This document shows, piece after piece, positions 1-9,559 of a DNA stretch of 64,000 nt. Numbering within the stretch: position 1 is the stretch's first letter; each line of letters opens with the position of its first letter. The DNA is from Pseudomonadota bacterium (GTDB lineage Bacteria; Pseudomonadota; Alphaproteobacteria; Acetobacterales; Acetobacteraceae): the NCBI GenBank assembly GCA_021851785.1, contig JAJZBV010000004.1, positions 1 through 64,000 on the forward strand, given 5' to 3'. A model generated the notes under the pieces. The model worked only from the letters and a program-made list of their open reading frames with translations, had not been told where the DNA came from and searched no databases. The position numbers and the translations under genes are program-made.

Positions 1-7
1 GCCATGC

Positions 8-1588
8 TCATGCCAGATCGCGCAGCTTGAAGCGCTGGATCTTGCCGGTCGCGGTTTTCGGCAATTCGGGGACGATCTCGATCCAGCGCGGATATTTCCA
101 CGGCCCGGCGCGTTCCTTCACCAGCGTCCGCAACGCGGCGACGAGGTCGGGCGAGGCCGTGGCGCCTTCCCGCAACACGACGAAGGCGCGCGGCTTGATC
201 AGTCCGTCCGCGTCTTCATGCCCGACCACCGCCGCTTCGAGGATGGCGGGATGCTCGACCAGAGCGGCCTCGACCTCGAACGGGCTCACCCAGATGCCGC
301 TGACCTTCATCATGTCGTCGGCGCGGCCGCGGTAATGGTAATAGCCCTCGGCGTCGCGGGCATAGGTGTCGCCGGTGCGCGTCCATTCGCCGGCGAAGGT
401 GCGGCGGCTTTTGTCGCGCTGGTTCCAGTAACCGTCGGCGGCGGAGGCGCCGCGCACCAGCAATTCGCCCTCGGCGACCCCGCTCAGTTCATGGTCCTGC
501 TCGTCGAGCAGCTTGAGATCATAGCCGGGAACGGCGCGCCCGGTGGTGCCATGGCGGATATCGTCGGGGCGGTTGGAGAGGAAGATGTGCAGCATCTCGG
601 TCGAGCCGATGCCGTCCAGGATGTCGACGCCGACACGCTGCCTCCACTCCCGCCCGATCCGCTCGGGCAAGGGCTCGCCGGCCGAGATCGCGCGCCGAAG
701 CCGCGGCGAGCCGGCGCCGGGGGTGAGCCCGGGATGGGCCAGCATGGCGGCGTAAAGCGTCGGCACGCCGCCGAAAATACTCGGCTGATGGGCGCTGAGG
801 ACGGCGAAGACCTGCTCCGGCGTCGGCCGCTCGGGAAGCAGGACGGTGGTGGCGCCGACCGCCATCGGGAATGTCATCGCATTGCCGAGCCCATAGGCGA
901 AAAACAGCTTGGCGGCGGAAAACATCAGATCGTCCGGGGCAATGCCGAGCACCTGGCGGCCATAGGTCTCATAGGTCGCGCGGAGGCTGGCATGGACGTG
1001 TTTGGTGCCCTTGGGCGTGCTGGTCGAGCCCGAGGAATAGAGCCAGAAGGCGACCTCATCGGGCGAGGCGGCGACCATTGGCGCCGGCGCCGCACCGGCG
1101 AGGAAATCGGCGAGGCTTTGCAGGCCGGCCGGCGCTTTGTCCGCGCCTTCCTCGACGATCACCACCAGGGGCGGCGCCGCGAGCGCCGCGAGCGCCAGGG
1201 CGAGGGCGGGATAGAGCGGCGCCGAGACGAGAACGAGGCCGGCCCGGCAATCGGCGAGGAGGGCGGCGAGCAGCGGCGGCGGCAGCAGGGTGTTGAGCGG
1301 CACCGGCACGATGCCGGCCCAGAGCGCGCCCCAGAACGCGACCGGAAACGCGCAACTGTCACGGAGGATCAGCGCGATCCGCTGCTCCCGGCGAATCCCC
1401 GCCATGGCGAGTGAGGCGGCGAACCGCGCCGCCTCCGCTTGCAGCCCGGCATAGGTCAGGCGGCGCCAGGGATCGATGAAGGCGATCCGTTCGCCGCGCC
1501 CTTCGCGTCCGTGGCGATCGATGAACCACGAGGCGGCATTGCCCGCAGCCTCGTCCGCGCCCGTCCCTTTCGCTGATCCCTCTGGCAC
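8..1588 (-). CDS. bclA: Benzoate-CoA ligase family protein
   Basis: ATP-dependent acyl-CoA synthetase that would activate benzoate or a related aromatic acid to its CoA thioester in the cytoplasm. The adenylate-forming fold is complete: the P-loop-like motif YSSGSTSTPKGTKHVH, the motif DGIGSTEMLHIFLS typical of benzoate-CoA ligases, the TGD hinge region (TRTGDTYARD), and the C-terminal catalytic lysine in TATGKIQRFKLRDLA. The reading frame is open upstream to a TTG at 1648, but a GTG at 1588 follows a strong GGGGAGG Shine-Dalgarno and gives 526 residues, the usual family size, so I prefer it. It diverges from the pirin gene. No benzoyl-CoA pathway genes follow inside the window, so the substrate is inferred from family similarity only. 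Confidence 0.85.
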   Translation of the reverse strand: MPEGSAKGTGADEAAGNAASWFIDRHGREGRGERIAFIDPWRRLTYAGLQAEAARFAASLAMAGIRREQRIALILRDSCAFPVAFWGALWAGIVPVPLNTLLPPPLLAALLADCRAGLVLVSAPLYPALALALAALAAPPLVVIVEEGADKAPAGLQSLADFLAGAAPAPMVAASPDEVAFWLYSSGSTSTPKGTKHVHASLRATYETYGRQVLGIAPDDLMFSAAKLFFAYGLGNAMTFPMAVGATTVLLPERPTPEQVFAVLSAHQPSIFGGVPTLYAAMLAHPGLTPGAGSPRLRRAISAGEPLPERIGREWRQRVGVDILDGIGSTEMLHIFLSNRPDDIRHGTTGRAVPGYDLKLLDEQDHELSGVAEGELLVRGASAADGYWNQRDKSRRTFAGEWTRTGDTYARDAEGYYHYRGRADDMMKVSGIWVSPFEVEAALVEHPAILEAAVVGHEDADGLIKPRAFVVLREGATASPDLVAALRTLVKERAGPWKYPRWIEIVPELPKTATGKIQRFKLRDLA

Positions 1589-1734
1589 CACTCCCTCCCC
1601 GGTTTTCCGCGTCCGCGCCGCTTGCGGCAAGAGTGACGAGGTCGGCAATATAATGCAACCAACCCGTCAATGGGGGGACGATACCGTCCTCTTGACTCGT
1701 CTCCGCCGTGCCCCCAGGTAACGGCCACAAATTC

Positions 1735-1746
1735 TTCGATATCGAA
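1735..1746. promoter_or_regulatory. Perfect 12-bp palindrome, candidate operator
   Basis: TTCGATATCGAA is a perfect inverted repeat lying 31 bases before the pirin start codon, in the divergent intergenic region with the benzoate-CoA ligase gene. The flanking bases extend the symmetry imperfectly. The position fits an operator for the pirin gene or for both divergent genes. No regulator gene is adjacent, so the cognate protein is unknown. Confidence 0.35.
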
Positions 1747-1777
1747 CAAATAACCCCGGACAAGCAGGAGCCGCGCC

Positions 1778-2503
1778 ATGATCGATCTTCGTCCGTTCGC
1801 CGGTCTCGGTCGTTTTCGCAACGATTGGCTGAACGCCCGCCATCATTTTAGCTTCGGCGAGTATCATGACCCAGAGCGGATGGGGTTCGGCCCGCTCCGG
1901 GTCTGGAATGACGATGAGATCGCCCCGCAGCGCGGCTTCGATCCGCACCCGCATCGCGAGATGGAGATCATCACCTATGTCCGCGCGGGCGCCATCACGC
2001 ATAAGGACAGTCTCGGCAATGAGGGCCGCACCGAGGCCGGCGACGTCCAGGTGATGCATGCCGGCACCGGCATCGTCCATGCCGAATACAATCGCGAAAC
2101 GGTGCCGACGCGGCTTTTCCAGATCTGGGTGATGCCCAATCGGCGTGCCGTCACGCCGGGCTGGGGGACGCGGCAATTCCCGAGCGAGGGCGGCGGTTTG
2201 CGGGTTCTCGCCAGCGGCCGGGCGGCGCATGACGGGCTCGGCGCGCTGCCGCTCCACGCGGATGCCGCGGTGCTCGCCGGGCGGCTCGGCGCCGGCGAGA
2301 TTTTTCACCACCGCCTGCCGGAAGGGGGCGGCGCCTATATCGTCGCCGCCAGCGGCACGATCACGGTCAATAGCGGGGCGCGCGGCACGCGCGCCGGCGA
2401 GACGCTCGGCCCGCGGGATGGTGCCGCGATCAGCGGCGAGAGTGAGATCACCATTACCGGCGGCGAGGCGGCGGAGATCGTGCTCGTCGAACTCGGCCAG
2501 TAA
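1778..2503 (+). CDS. Pirin family protein (bicupin, YhhW-like)
   Basis: Pirin-family bicupin of 241 residues. The four metal ligands of the family are present at the canonical positions: His57 and His59 in FDPHPHREME, and His101 and Glu103 in GIVHAEYN, which are the same numbers as in human pirin and E. coli YhhW. Some bacterial pirins have quercetin 2,3-dioxygenase activity; others bind metabolic enzymes or act in stress response, so the role here is open. The ATG is preceded by AGGAG. It stands alone, divergent from the benzoate-CoA ligase gene, with a 12-bp palindrome just upstream. Confidence 0.9.
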   Translation: MIDLRPFAGLGRFRNDWLNARHHFSFGEYHDPERMGFGPLRVWNDDEIAPQRGFDPHPHREMEIITYVRAGAITHKDSLGNEGRTEAGDVQVMHAGTGIVHAEYNRETVPTRLFQIWVMPNRRAVTPGWGTRQFPSEGGGLRVLASGRAAHDGLGALPLHADAAVLAGRLGAGEIFHHRLPEGGGAYIVAASGTITVNSGARGTRAGETLGPRDGAAISGESEITITGGEAAEIVLVELGQ

Positions 2504-2513
2504 GCCGCGCGAC

Positions 2514-2549
2514 GCCAAGGGGACAGGCGGGGCCAAGGTGACAGGCGGG
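2514..2549 (+). repeat. 18-bp tandem direct repeat, two copies, alaS leader
   Basis: Two adjacent 18-base units, 2514-2531 and 2532-2549, read GCCAAGGGGACAGGCGGG and GCCAAGGTGACAGGCGGG with a single difference. They lie between the pirin stop and alaS, before a hairpin. Function unknown; either a local slippage duplication or part of the alaS leader. Confidence 0.7.
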
Positions 2550-2564
2550 GGCGCCTGGGGTAAT

Positions 2565-2590
2565 GGTTTTTGCATCGACCAGTGCAAACC
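2565..2590 (+). promoter_or_regulatory. alaS: Hairpin in the alaS 5' leader
   Basis: TTTGCA (2569-2574) pairs with TGCAAA (2583-2588), and an outer GG/CC pair closes the stem with a two-base bulge; the loop is 8 bases. It ends 27 bases before the alaS ATG. It could be a leader structure for alaS or a weak terminator of the pirin transcript. It lacks a following U tract, so a strong terminator is unlikely. Confidence 0.3.
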
Positions 2591-2617
2591 CAGAGATCCA
2601 GGGGCCTTCCGGTCACG

Positions 2618-5257
2618 ATGACCAGCAGCAACGACATCCGCGCCGCCTTCCTCGATTTCTTCGCCCGCAACGGCCATCAGGTGGTGGAAAGCTCGCCCCT
2701 GGTGCCGCGCAACGACCCCAGCTTGCTGTTCACCAACAGCGGCATGGTGCAGTTCAAGAACGTCTTCACCGGCCAGGAGACGCGGCCCTATCGCCGCGCG
2801 ACCACGGCACAGAAATGCGTCCGCGCCGGCGGCAAGCATAACGATCTCGACAATGTCGGCTATACCGCCCGCCATCATACGTTTTTCGAGATGCTGGGCA
2901 ATTTCAGCTTCGGCGATTACTTCAAGGATGTTGCGATCGACCTCGCCTGGACGCTGATCACCCGCGATTTCGCGCTCCCGCCGGAGCGGCTTCTGGTTAC
3001 CGTCTATTCCGAGGATGAGGCGGCGGCTTCGCTCTGGCGCAAGATCGCCGGCCTGCCCGAGAGCCGCATCATCCGCATTCCGACCAGCGATAATTTCTGG
3101 CGCATGGGCGATACCGGCCCCTGCGGCCCGTGCTCGGAGATCTTTTACGACCACGGCGATAGCGTCCCCGGCGGCCCGCCGGGGAGTGCCGAGGCCGAGG
3201 GCGACCGCTTCATCGAGATCTGGAACCTCGTCTTCATGCAGTTCGAGGAGGATCCGCCCGGTTCGCGCCGGCCGCTGCCGCGCCCCTCGATCGATACCGG
3301 CATGGGGCTCGAGCGCTTCGCCGCGATCCTCCAGGGCAAGCACGACAATTACGATACCGATACGCTCCGCGCCCTCATCCTCGCCAGCGCCGAAGCCTCC
3401 GGCCAGGCACCCGACGGGCCGCACAAGGTGAGCCACCGCGTCATCGCCGATCATCTGCGGAGTTCCGCCTTCCTGATCGCCGATGGCGTGCTGCCCTCGA
3501 ACGAGGGGCGCGGCTATGTGCTGCGCCGGATCATGCGCCGGGCCATGCGCCACGCCCACCAGATGGGCGTCGAGCAGCCGCTGCTCTGCCGTCTGGTGCC
3601 GGCGCTGGTGCGCCAGATGGGGCTCGCGTATCCCGAACTCGGCCGTGCCGAGGCGCTGATCGAGGAAACCCTGGCGCTGGAGGAGACACGTTTCGCCGCG
3701 ATGCTGGAGCGCGGGCTGCATCTTTTGGCCGAGGAGGTGGCGGGGCTGGCCGAGGGGGCCGCGCTCTCCGGCGAGGTCGCCTTCCGGCTCTATGACACCT
3801 ACGGCTTTCCGATCGATCTCACCGCCGATGCCCTCCGCGAACAGGGCCGTGGCGTCGATCTCGCCGGGTTCGAGGCGGCGATGGCGGGCCAACGCGCCCG
3901 CGCCCGCGCCGCCTGGGCGGGCTCGGGGGACGCGGCGACCGAGCGGGTCTGGTTCGAAATCCGCGAGAAAACCGGCGCCAGCGAATTCCTCGGCTACACG
4001 ACCGAGACGGCGGAGGCGACGATTCTCGCCCTGATCGAGGATGGCGCGCCGGTTGCCGAGGCCAAGGCCGGTGCCGATGTCGCCGTCATTCTCAACCAGA
4101 CACCGTTCTATGGCGAAAGCGGCGGCCAGGTCGGCGATACCGGGCGGATCACCGGCGCCGAGGGCTTGCGCATCACGGTCACCGATACCCAGAAGAAGCT
4201 CGGCGATCTCTTCGTCCATCTCGGCCGGATCGAGGCCGGCACCGCCCGAATCGCCGCCGCCGTCCACGCCGAGATCGACCATGCCCGCCGCCGCGCGATC
4301 CGCTGTGCCCATTCGGCGACGCATCTCCTGCATGAGGCGCTGCGGCATCGGCTCGGGAACCATGTGGCGCAAAAGGGCAGCCTGAACGCGCCCGACCGGC
4401 TGCGTTTCGACATCAGCCACCCACGCCCGCTGAGCGCCGAGGATCTGGCTTCGGTGGAGGCGGAGGTGAATGCCCGCATCCGCGAGAACAGCGCCGTCGT
4501 GACGAGGCTGATGACCCCGGCGGCGGCGGTCGAACTCGGCGCGATGGCGTTGTTCGGTGAAAAATACGGCGACGAGGTGCGCGTCGTGATGATGGGCGCG
4601 CCGGATGGCAACAAGCCGGCCTGGTCGATCGAACTCTGCGGCGGCACCCATGTCGGGCGCACCGGCGATATCGGCCTGTTCCGCATCGAGGCCGAGAGCG
4701 CGGTCGGCGCCGGCCTCCGCCGCATCGAGGCGGCGACCGGGGCCGGCGCGCTGGCCCTCGTCGCCGAGAACGACCGCCGCCTCGCCGCCGCCGCCGCCGT
4801 GCTCCGCGCCCCTCCGGCGGATCTGCCGGCGCGCGTCAACGCCTTGCTCGAAGACCGGCGGCGGCTCGAGGCCGAAATCAGCGACTTGCAGAGGAAACTC
4901 GCGACCGGCGGCGGTGACGCGGCGATCGAGGAGGTCGGCGGGGTGAAACTCGCCGCCCGCAATCTCGGCGCGGTCGCCGCGCGCGAGCTGAAAAGTCTCG
5001 CCGATGCGATCCAGAAACAACTTGGCAGCGGTGTCGTCGCTTTGGTCTCCACCGCCGACGGCAAGGCGAGCATCGTCGTCGGCGTCTCGTCCGATCTGAC
5101 CGCGCGGTTCAACGCCGTCGATCTGGTGCGCGCGGCGAGCGAGGCGGTTGGCGGCAAGGGCGGTGGCGGGCGCGCCGATCTCGCGCAGGCCGGCGGGCCG
5201 GATGGTGCGCGGGCGGAGGCGGCGCTGGCGGCGATCCGCACCCGTCTCGCGGCGTGA
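2618..5257 (+). CDS. alaS: Alanyl-tRNA synthetase
   Basis: Charges tRNA-Ala with alanine and edits mischarged Ser/Gly. The 879-residue protein matches the usual length. The class II catalytic core is at the N terminus ([10 protein letters not shown], then [17 protein letters not shown] and the motif 3 region [12 protein letters not shown]). The editing domain carries the zinc ligands [11 protein letters not shown] and [11 protein letters not shown], and the C-terminal DHHA1 domain ends the protein. The frame is open upstream to a TTG at 2570, but ATG 2618 ([11 protein letters not shown]) aligns with other AlaRS N termini. The stop overlaps the comF start by 4 bases, so the two are translationally coupled. 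Confidence 0.97.
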   Translation: MTSSNDIRAAFLDFFARNGHQVVESSPLVPRNDPSLLFTNSGMVQFKNVFTGQETRPYRRATTAQKCVRAGGKHNDLDNVGYTARHHTFFEMLGNFSFGDYFKDVAIDLAWTLITRDFALPPERLLVTVYSEDEAAASLWRKIAGLPESRIIRIPTSDNFWRMGDTGPCGPCSEIFYDHGDSVPGGPPGSAEAEGDRFIEIWNLVFMQFEEDPPGSRRPLPRPSIDTGMGLERFAAILQGKHDNYDTDTLRALILASAEASGQAPDGPHKVSHRVIADHLRSSAFLIADGVLPSNEGRGYVLRRIMRRAMRHAHQMGVEQPLLCRLVPALVRQMGLAYPELGRAEALIEETLALEETRFAAMLERGLHLLAEEVAGLAEGAALSGEVAFRLYDTYGFPIDLTADALREQGRGVDLAGFEAAMAGQRARARAAWAGSGDAATERVWFEIREKTGASEFLGYTTETAEATILALIEDGAPVAEAKAGADVAVILNQTPFYGESGGQVGDTGRITGAEGLRITVTDTQKKLGDLFVHLGRIEAGTARIAAAVHAEIDHARRRAIRCAHSATHLLHEALRHRLGNHVAQKGSLNAPDRLRFDISHPRPLSAEDLASVEAEVNARIRENSAVVTRLMTPAAAVELGAMALFGEKYGDEVRVVMMGAPDGNKPAWSIELCGGTHVGRTGDIGLFRIEAESAVGAGLRRIEAATGAGALALVAENDRRLAAAAAVLRAPPADLPARVNALLEDRRRLEAEISDLQRKLATGGGDAAIEEVGGVKLAARNLGAVAARELKSLADAIQKQLGSGVVALVSTADGKASIVVGVSSDLTARFNAVDLVRAASEAVGGKGGGGRADLAQAGGPDGARAEAALAAIRTRLAA

Positions 5258-6027
5258 GCGGCGGCGGCGCGCCGTTTCCGGGGCAGACCCTCCGGCGCGC
5301 CGGGCGCGGCCTGCTCGACCTTCTTCTGCCGCCGCTTTGCCTCACCTGCGACCGGCCGGTCGCAGCGCCCGGGCAGTTTTGCGCGACCTGCTTCCAGGAC
5401 GTGAATTTCATCACCGCGCCGTTCTGTGCCCGTTGCGGGGCGCCCTTCGTCTATGCCGCGCTCGCCGGCGGCGACGGGCTTTGCGCCCATTGCCGCCATC
5501 ATCCACCGGTTTTTTCGCGCGCCCGGGCGGCATTTCGCTATGACGCCATGACGCGGCGCCTGATCCTGCCGTTCAAGCACGGCGACCGCACCGAACTCGC
5601 GGCGCCGCTCGCCCATTTCATGGCCCGCGCCGGGGCGGCGCTGCTCGCCGAGGCCGATCTCCTGGTGCCGGTGCCGCTGCATCGGACGCGCCTCCTCGCC
5701 CGGCGCTATAACCAGGCGGCGCTTTTGGCCCGGGCGCTGGCGCGCGACGCCGGGCGGATGGTGCTCCCGGATGCGCTCCGCCGCGTGCGGGCGACGCCGA
5801 TGCTGGGCGATCTTTCGGCGGCCGAGCGGGCGGAGACCATGGCCGATGTGATCGCGGTTCGCCCCGGCCGCCCGGCGGCGATCGCCGGGCGGCGGGTTTT
5901 GCTGATCGATGACGTGCTGACCACCGGCGCCACCACCAATGCCTGCGCGCGGGCGCTGTTCGCGGCGGGGGCGCGCGATGTCGATCTCCTGGTGCTCGCC
6001 CGTGTCGCCGATCCGCGGTTTCATTGA
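5254..6027 (+). CDS. comF: ComF family protein (double zinc ribbon phosphoribosyltransferase)
   Basis: ComF-like protein of 257 residues. Two N-terminal CxxC zinc-ribbon pairs (Cys29/32, 43/46, 58/61, 77/80) are followed by a type I phosphoribosyltransferase domain with the PRPP loop [17 protein letters not shown] near residue 215. ComF homologues take part in uptake of transforming DNA in naturally competent species; in most proteobacteria the role is untested. The start is GTG, overlapping the alaS stop (GTGA). In alphaproteobacteria comF often sits beside grxC, as here. Confidence 0.92.
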   Translation: MSGGGAPFPGQTLRRAGRGLLDLLLPPLCLTCDRPVAAPGQFCATCFQDVNFITAPFCARCGAPFVYAALAGGDGLCAHCRHHPPVFSRARAAFRYDAMTRRLILPFKHGDRTELAAPLAHFMARAGAALLAEADLLVPVPLHRTRLLARRYNQAALLARALARDAGRMVLPDALRRVRATPMLGDLSAAERAETMADVIAVRPGRPAAIAGRRVLLIDDVLTTGATTNACARALFAAGARDVDLLVLARVADPRFH

Positions 6028-6131
6028 AGCCGGCCGGCCGCGACCCCGCATCTTTTCTGTCCCGGAACCGGGTCAGCCTCTTGCCAGCCTCGCCACAAGA
6101 GAACATGTCTTCCCCATGAGCGGAGATTCGC

Positions 6132-6395
6132 ATGCCGAAGATTGAGATCTATACCCAGGCGCTCTGTCCCTATTGCGCGCGCGCCGTCCGGCTTTTGACG
6201 CAGAAGGGCGCTTCGTTCGACGAGATCGACGCGCCGTCCGGCTCGGCGGCGCGCGCCGAGGCGATGCGCCGCTCGGGCGGGCGGGTGACGGTGCCGCAGA
6301 TTTTCATCGACGGCCAGGCGATCGGCGGCTGCGATGATCTTCTCGCGCTGGACGCCGCCGGCAAGCTCGATCCGCTGCTGCACAAGGCGGCCTGA
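6132..6395 (+). CDS. grxC: Glutaredoxin 3
   Basis: Small dithiol glutaredoxin of 87 residues that reduces protein and low-molecular-weight disulfides with glutathione. The redox motif CPYC is at residues 12-15, followed by the glutathione-binding TVPQIFIDG (cis-Pro) and GGCDDL motifs in the usual order. Its start lies 104 bases after comF, so it may have its own promoter, and DUF1178 follows 29 bases later. The comF-grxC-DUF1178 neighbourhood is typical of alphaproteobacteria, though the nitrilase-like gene often found between grxC and DUF1178 is absent. Confidence 0.95.
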   Translation: MPKIEIYTQALCPYCARAVRLLTQKGASFDEIDAPSGSAARAEAMRRSGGRVTVPQIFIDGQAIGGCDDLLALDAAGKLDPLLHKAA

Positions 6396-6424
6396 TCGGC
6401 GCCGCGACGATCGTCGACCCGCGC

Positions 6425-6877
6425 ATGATCCATTATCAGCTCCGCTGCCCGTCCGACCACGCTTTCGACGGATGGTTCAAAAACAGCGACGCCTTCGAGC
6501 GGCAGGCGGCGGAGGGGCTGCTCTCCTGCCCCCATTGCGGCGATAGCGGCGTCACCCGGGCGCTGATGGCACCGGCGCTGACGCGGCGCGAGGCCGCGGC
6601 CCCCCCGCCGCCCGCCGCCACGCCCGCGCCGAAAGCACTCACCGGGCCGCCATTGCCGGATCAGGTGCGCGCCGCCCTCCAGCGGCTGCGCGCCGAGATC
6701 GAGAAAAGCTGCGACTATGTCGGCCCCGGCTTCGCCGACGAGGCACGGCGCATCCATCGCGGCGAAAGCGCGGCCCGTCCGATTTATGGCGAGGCCAGCG
6801 GCGAGCAGGCCGAGCAGCTCGCCGAGGAGGGCATCGAGGTCGCCCGCATTCCCTGGGTGCCGCGCGCCGACGGCTGA
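6425..6877 (+). CDS. DUF1178 family protein
   Basis: 150-residue DUF1178 protein of unknown function. The N terminus looks like a small zinc ribbon: Cys8 in LRCPSDHAFDGWF and CPHCG near residues 35-39. A proline/alanine-rich linker (residues about 55-75) joins it to a C-terminal helical part with the conserved segment CDYVGPGFADEARRIHRGE. It lies 29 bases after grxC and is probably cotranscribed. The conserved cysteines and the glutaredoxin neighbour suggest a redox or metal link, but that is inference only. Confidence 0.88.
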   Translation: MIHYQLRCPSDHAFDGWFKNSDAFERQAAEGLLSCPHCGDSGVTRALMAPALTRREAAAPPPPAATPAPKALTGPPLPDQVRAALQRLRAEIEKSCDYVGPGFADEARRIHRGESAARPIYGEASGEQAEQLAEEGIEVARIPWVPRADG

Positions 6878-6966
6878 TTTTGCACCGCGGCATGGTTTCG
6901 CGGCGCCTCGATCCATGGTAACCAACCGCGCCATGCCTCGTTGTCGTTTGGGATCGGAGTTTTGTC

Positions 6967-7509
6967 ATGCGCCTTGATGCCATCGCCATCGGCTACAACC
7001 CCCCGGACGACGTCAATGTCGTGATCGAGGTCGGGGTTGGCGGCGAGCCGATCAAATATGAGATGGATAAGGCGGCAGGCACCCTGGTGGTCGACCGCTT
7101 TCTCCATACGCCGATGCGCTATCCCGGCAATTACGGTTTCGTTCCCCACACGCTCTCCGATGACGGCGACCCGATCGACGTTTTGATCGCCAATACCCGC
7201 CCGATCGTGCCCGGCGCGGTGATCAATGTGCGCCCGATCGGCGTTTTGAAGATGGAGGACGATGGCGGCGGCGACGAGAAGATCCTCGCCGTGCCATCGC
7301 CCAAGCTGACGAAACGTTATGTTCATGTCATGAACTATACGGATCTGCCGGAAATCACCATCGGCCAGATCCAGCATTTTTTCGAGCACTACAAGGATCT
7401 CGAGCCCGGCAAATGGGCCAAGATCGCCGGTTGGGGAGACGCCGAGGAGGCGCGGCGGTTGATCCGGGAAGCGATCGCGCGCGAGCGAAAGGCCCAAAAA
7501 CGGCCATAG
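6967..7509 (+). CDS. ppa: Inorganic pyrophosphatase (soluble, family I)
   Basis: Hydrolyses pyrophosphate released by biosynthetic reactions, in the cytoplasm. The 180-residue protein has the family I signature [10 protein letters not shown] with the metal-binding aspartates, the upstream [12 protein letters not shown] segment, and [13 protein letters not shown] followed by the [15 protein letters not shown] block. A second, membrane-bound pyrophosphatase gene (hppA) lies at the right edge, so the organism can either waste or conserve pyrophosphate energy. It is convergent with the xdhC-type gene, with a 40-base gap. Confidence 0.97.
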   Translation: MRLDAIAIGYNPPDDVNVVIEVGVGGEPIKYEMDKAAGTLVVDRFLHTPMRYPGNYGFVPHTLSDDGDPIDVLIANTRPIVPGAVINVRPIGVLKMEDDGGGDEKILAVPSPKLTKRYVHVMNYTDLPEITIGQIQHFFEHYKDLEPGKWAKIAGWGDAEEARRLIREAIARERKAQKRP

Positions 7510-7531
7510 AGTAGTATCCGAAGGCGGATTT

Positions 7532-7562
7532 CACCGCGCGCCGCGCCCGTCACGGCGCGGTG
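7532..7562. terminator. GC-rich inverted repeat at a convergent junction
   Basis: CACCGCGC (7532-7539) and GCGCGGTG (7555-7562) form perfect 8-bp arms around a 15-base loop. The repeat spans the short gap between ppa and the convergent xdhC-type gene and covers that gene's last codons. There is no T tract, so any role in termination would be weak or Rho-assisted. Confidence 0.25.
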
Positions 7563-8389
7563 CGCTGATGCCGGCGGCGGAGGGCGGTGATTTCGGCGAG
7601 GATGGAGAGCGCGATCTCCTCGGGCGTTACGGCATCGATCGCGAGACCGGCCGGGGCGTGCAGCCGATCCAGCCGCGCGGGATCGACGCCCCGCCCGCTC
7701 AACGCCGCGCGCAGCACCGCGACCTTGCGGCGAGAGCCGACGAAAGCGACGTAGCCGGCGGAAGCGTCGAGCGCGGCCTGGAGCGCCGCCTCATCGCCGC
7801 TGCCCTGGGTCGCGACGACGATATAGCGTTGGGCGGGGGCGAGTTCGCCGAAAGCATAGGCGGTCAGCCGCGCATCCGGCGCCTCGAAAGCGATCTGGGC
7901 CGCCTCCGGGGCGGCCACGCGCACGAAATAGCCGAACCGGCGGGCGAGGCTCGCCAGCGCGACCGCAACCGGCGAGGCGCCGCAGACGAGCAGTTCCGGG
8001 CGTGGCAGCACCGGTTCGACGAAGACGTCCATCCCGCCCTGGCTCGGGCATGCGTTCTTCGCGAAATGGATGCCGTAACGATCATCCCCCGGTTGCACGC
8101 CCTGCGTTTTCAGGACGTCGAGCGGCTGGACCGATACCAGCCGCGGCCGGCCGTCCGCCATCGCGGCGCGGGCCGCCTTGAGCACCGCCGCGCGCGCGCA
8201 ACCGCCACCGATCCAGCCCGCTTCGATGGCGCCGTCGGCCCGGATCACGGCTTTCGCGCCGGCTTTCGCCGCGGTCAGCGAGACGGTGCGCACCACCGTC
8301 GCGACCGCGAACGGTGCCCCCGCGATTTTCAGCGCGCCGATCAGATCGAGGATGTCTTCGGCCGCGTTCATGGTCATCTCTTCCCTCAT
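7550..8389 (-). CDS. XdhC/CoxI-type molybdoenzyme maturation protein (CoxF-like)
   Basis: XdhC-family accessory protein of 279 residues. The N-terminal XdhC_CoxI domain holds GWIGGGCARAAVL (about residue 58) and the C-terminal Rossmann-like domain starts at LLVCGASPVAVALAS. XdhC proteins bind the molybdenum cofactor and help sulfurate and insert it. As the last gene after coxE it occupies the place of coxF in Oligotropha, and it probably matures the CoxL Mo-Cu site. The start overlaps the coxE stop by 4 bases; internal ATGs at 8377 and 8371 are alternatives, the last with a better ribosome site. Confidence 0.82.
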   Translation of the reverse strand: MREEMTMNAAEDILDLIGALKIAGAPFAVATVVRTVSLTAAKAGAKAVIRADGAIEAGWIGGGCARAAVLKAARAAMADGRPRLVSVQPLDVLKTQGVQPGDDRYGIHFAKNACPSQGGMDVFVEPVLPRPELLVCGASPVAVALASLARRFGYFVRVAAPEAAQIAFEAPDARLTAYAFGELAPAQRYIVVATQGSGDEAALQAALDASAGYVAFVGSRRKVAVLRAALSGRGVDPARLDRLHAPAGLAIDAVTPEEIALSILAEITALRRRHQRTAP

Positions 8390-9555
8390 AGCCGGCTCAG
8401 GGATTCTTCCAGGGCCGCGAGGCCCTCCAGCGAGCCGGCTGGCGCCAGCAGGCGGAGATGGGGCAGCGCCGCCCGCATGCCCTGGGCGATCGGCTCGTCA
8501 TCGGCGCGCGCCATCACCGGATTGAGCCAGACGATGCGCCGGCAGCGCCGCCGGAGGGCCGCCATCTCGCGGCCGAGCAACGCGGGATCGCTGGTCTCAA
8601 AGCCGTCGGAGACGATGAAGCAGACCGCGCGGCCGGCGAGCGCGCGCGGCGCGTGGCGGCGATTGAAAAGGGCGATCGACTCGCCGAGGCGCGTGCCGCC
8701 GCCTATCCCTTTGGCGAGCAGGGTAAGCCGGTCGAGGGCGCGCGGCCGGTCGCGATCGCGCATCGCCTCGCCGACGCTGGCCAGCCGCGTGTGGATGAGG
8801 AACACCTCCGCCTTCTCCGCCCGGCGCATCACGCCAAGCGCGAAGCGCAGGAACAGCGGCGTGTGCGGGGTCATCGAGCCGGAGACGTCGAGCAGCAGCG
8901 CGATGCGGAGCGGCTCCGGGCGCGGCCGCTTCCAGACGAGGTCGAAGGGCGTGCCACCATGCCCGAGGCTCGCGCGGATCGTCTGTCGCAGGTCGAGCCG
9001 GCCGCCGTGGCTGACGCGCCGCCTTTGCCGCCCATCGCGCGCGCGGAGCCGGGTGATCAGCCGGAGAGCAACCGCCTCGGCGGCGGCGAGCGCGTCCGGA
9101 TCGCCGAGCCGCCGCATGTCGCTTTCGGCGCCGCTCGTCGTCGTGGACATGCCGCCCCGCATGGCCTCTCCGTCGTCGAGCGCCTCTCCGGTTTCCGTCG
9201 TCTCCGCCGCTTCCGCGCTGCCGTCCCGACGCCGTTCGGCCCGCTCGGCGGCGAGCGCGCGGAGCGAGCGCGGCCCCGGCGTTGCCTGTGGCGCGCCGCT
9301 CGTCTGTACCACCCGGCGCGCGCGCCGGCCGAGGAAGGCGGCATCGAAGAGGGCATCGAAGCGTTCCCAGTCGGCGCGCCGGCCGGCGAACAGGGCGCGC
9401 AAGGCGGGGCGGAGTGTTGCGGCGCTCCGTGCCAGCGGCGAGGCGACGATGCGCGCGGCATCGGCGCTCTCGCTCATGCCGGTGGCGAAACCGGCCTCGC
9501 GCAGCGTCGCCGAAAACGCCGCGATGCGCCTGGCGATCAGGGTTTCCGCGCGCAT
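8386..9555 (-). CDS. coxE: VWA domain protein CoxE
   Basis: CoxE-type protein of 389 residues with a C-terminal von Willebrand A domain. The MIDAS motif is seen in ALLLDVSGSMTPHTP, with downstream GGGTRLGESIALF and FIVSDGFETSDP. The middle is charged and Arg/Glu-rich, as is common in this family. In Oligotropha CoxE works with the AAA+ protein CoxD to convert the apo-enzyme cluster to the functional [CuSMoO2] form. The coxD stop ends 4 bases before this start and the stop overlaps the next gene, so it is mid-operon. Confidence 0.9.
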   Translation of the reverse strand: MRAETLIARRIAAFSATLREAGFATGMSESADAARIVASPLARSAATLRPALRALFAGRRADWERFDALFDAAFLGRRARRVVQTSGAPQATPGPRSLRALAAERAERRRDGSAEAAETTETGEALDDGEAMRGGMSTTTSGAESDMRRLGDPDALAAAEAVALRLITRLRARDGRQRRRVSHGGRLDLRQTIRASLGHGGTPFDLVWKRPRPEPLRIALLLDVSGSMTPHTPLFLRFALGVMRRAEKAEVFLIHTRLASVGEAMRDRDRPRALDRLTLLAKGIGGGTRLGESIALFNRRHAPRALAGRAVCFIVSDGFETSDPALLGREMAALRRRCRRIVWLNPVMARADDEPIAQGMRAALPHLRLLAPAGSLEGLAALEESLSRL

Positions 9556-9559
9556 CGCC

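Noticed and set aside
1667-5020. 1117-codon open frame antisense to alaS
   Set aside because: It is a by-product of GC-rich third positions opposite a clearly conserved gene; no recognisable domain and low-complexity Arg/Ala/Gly composition.
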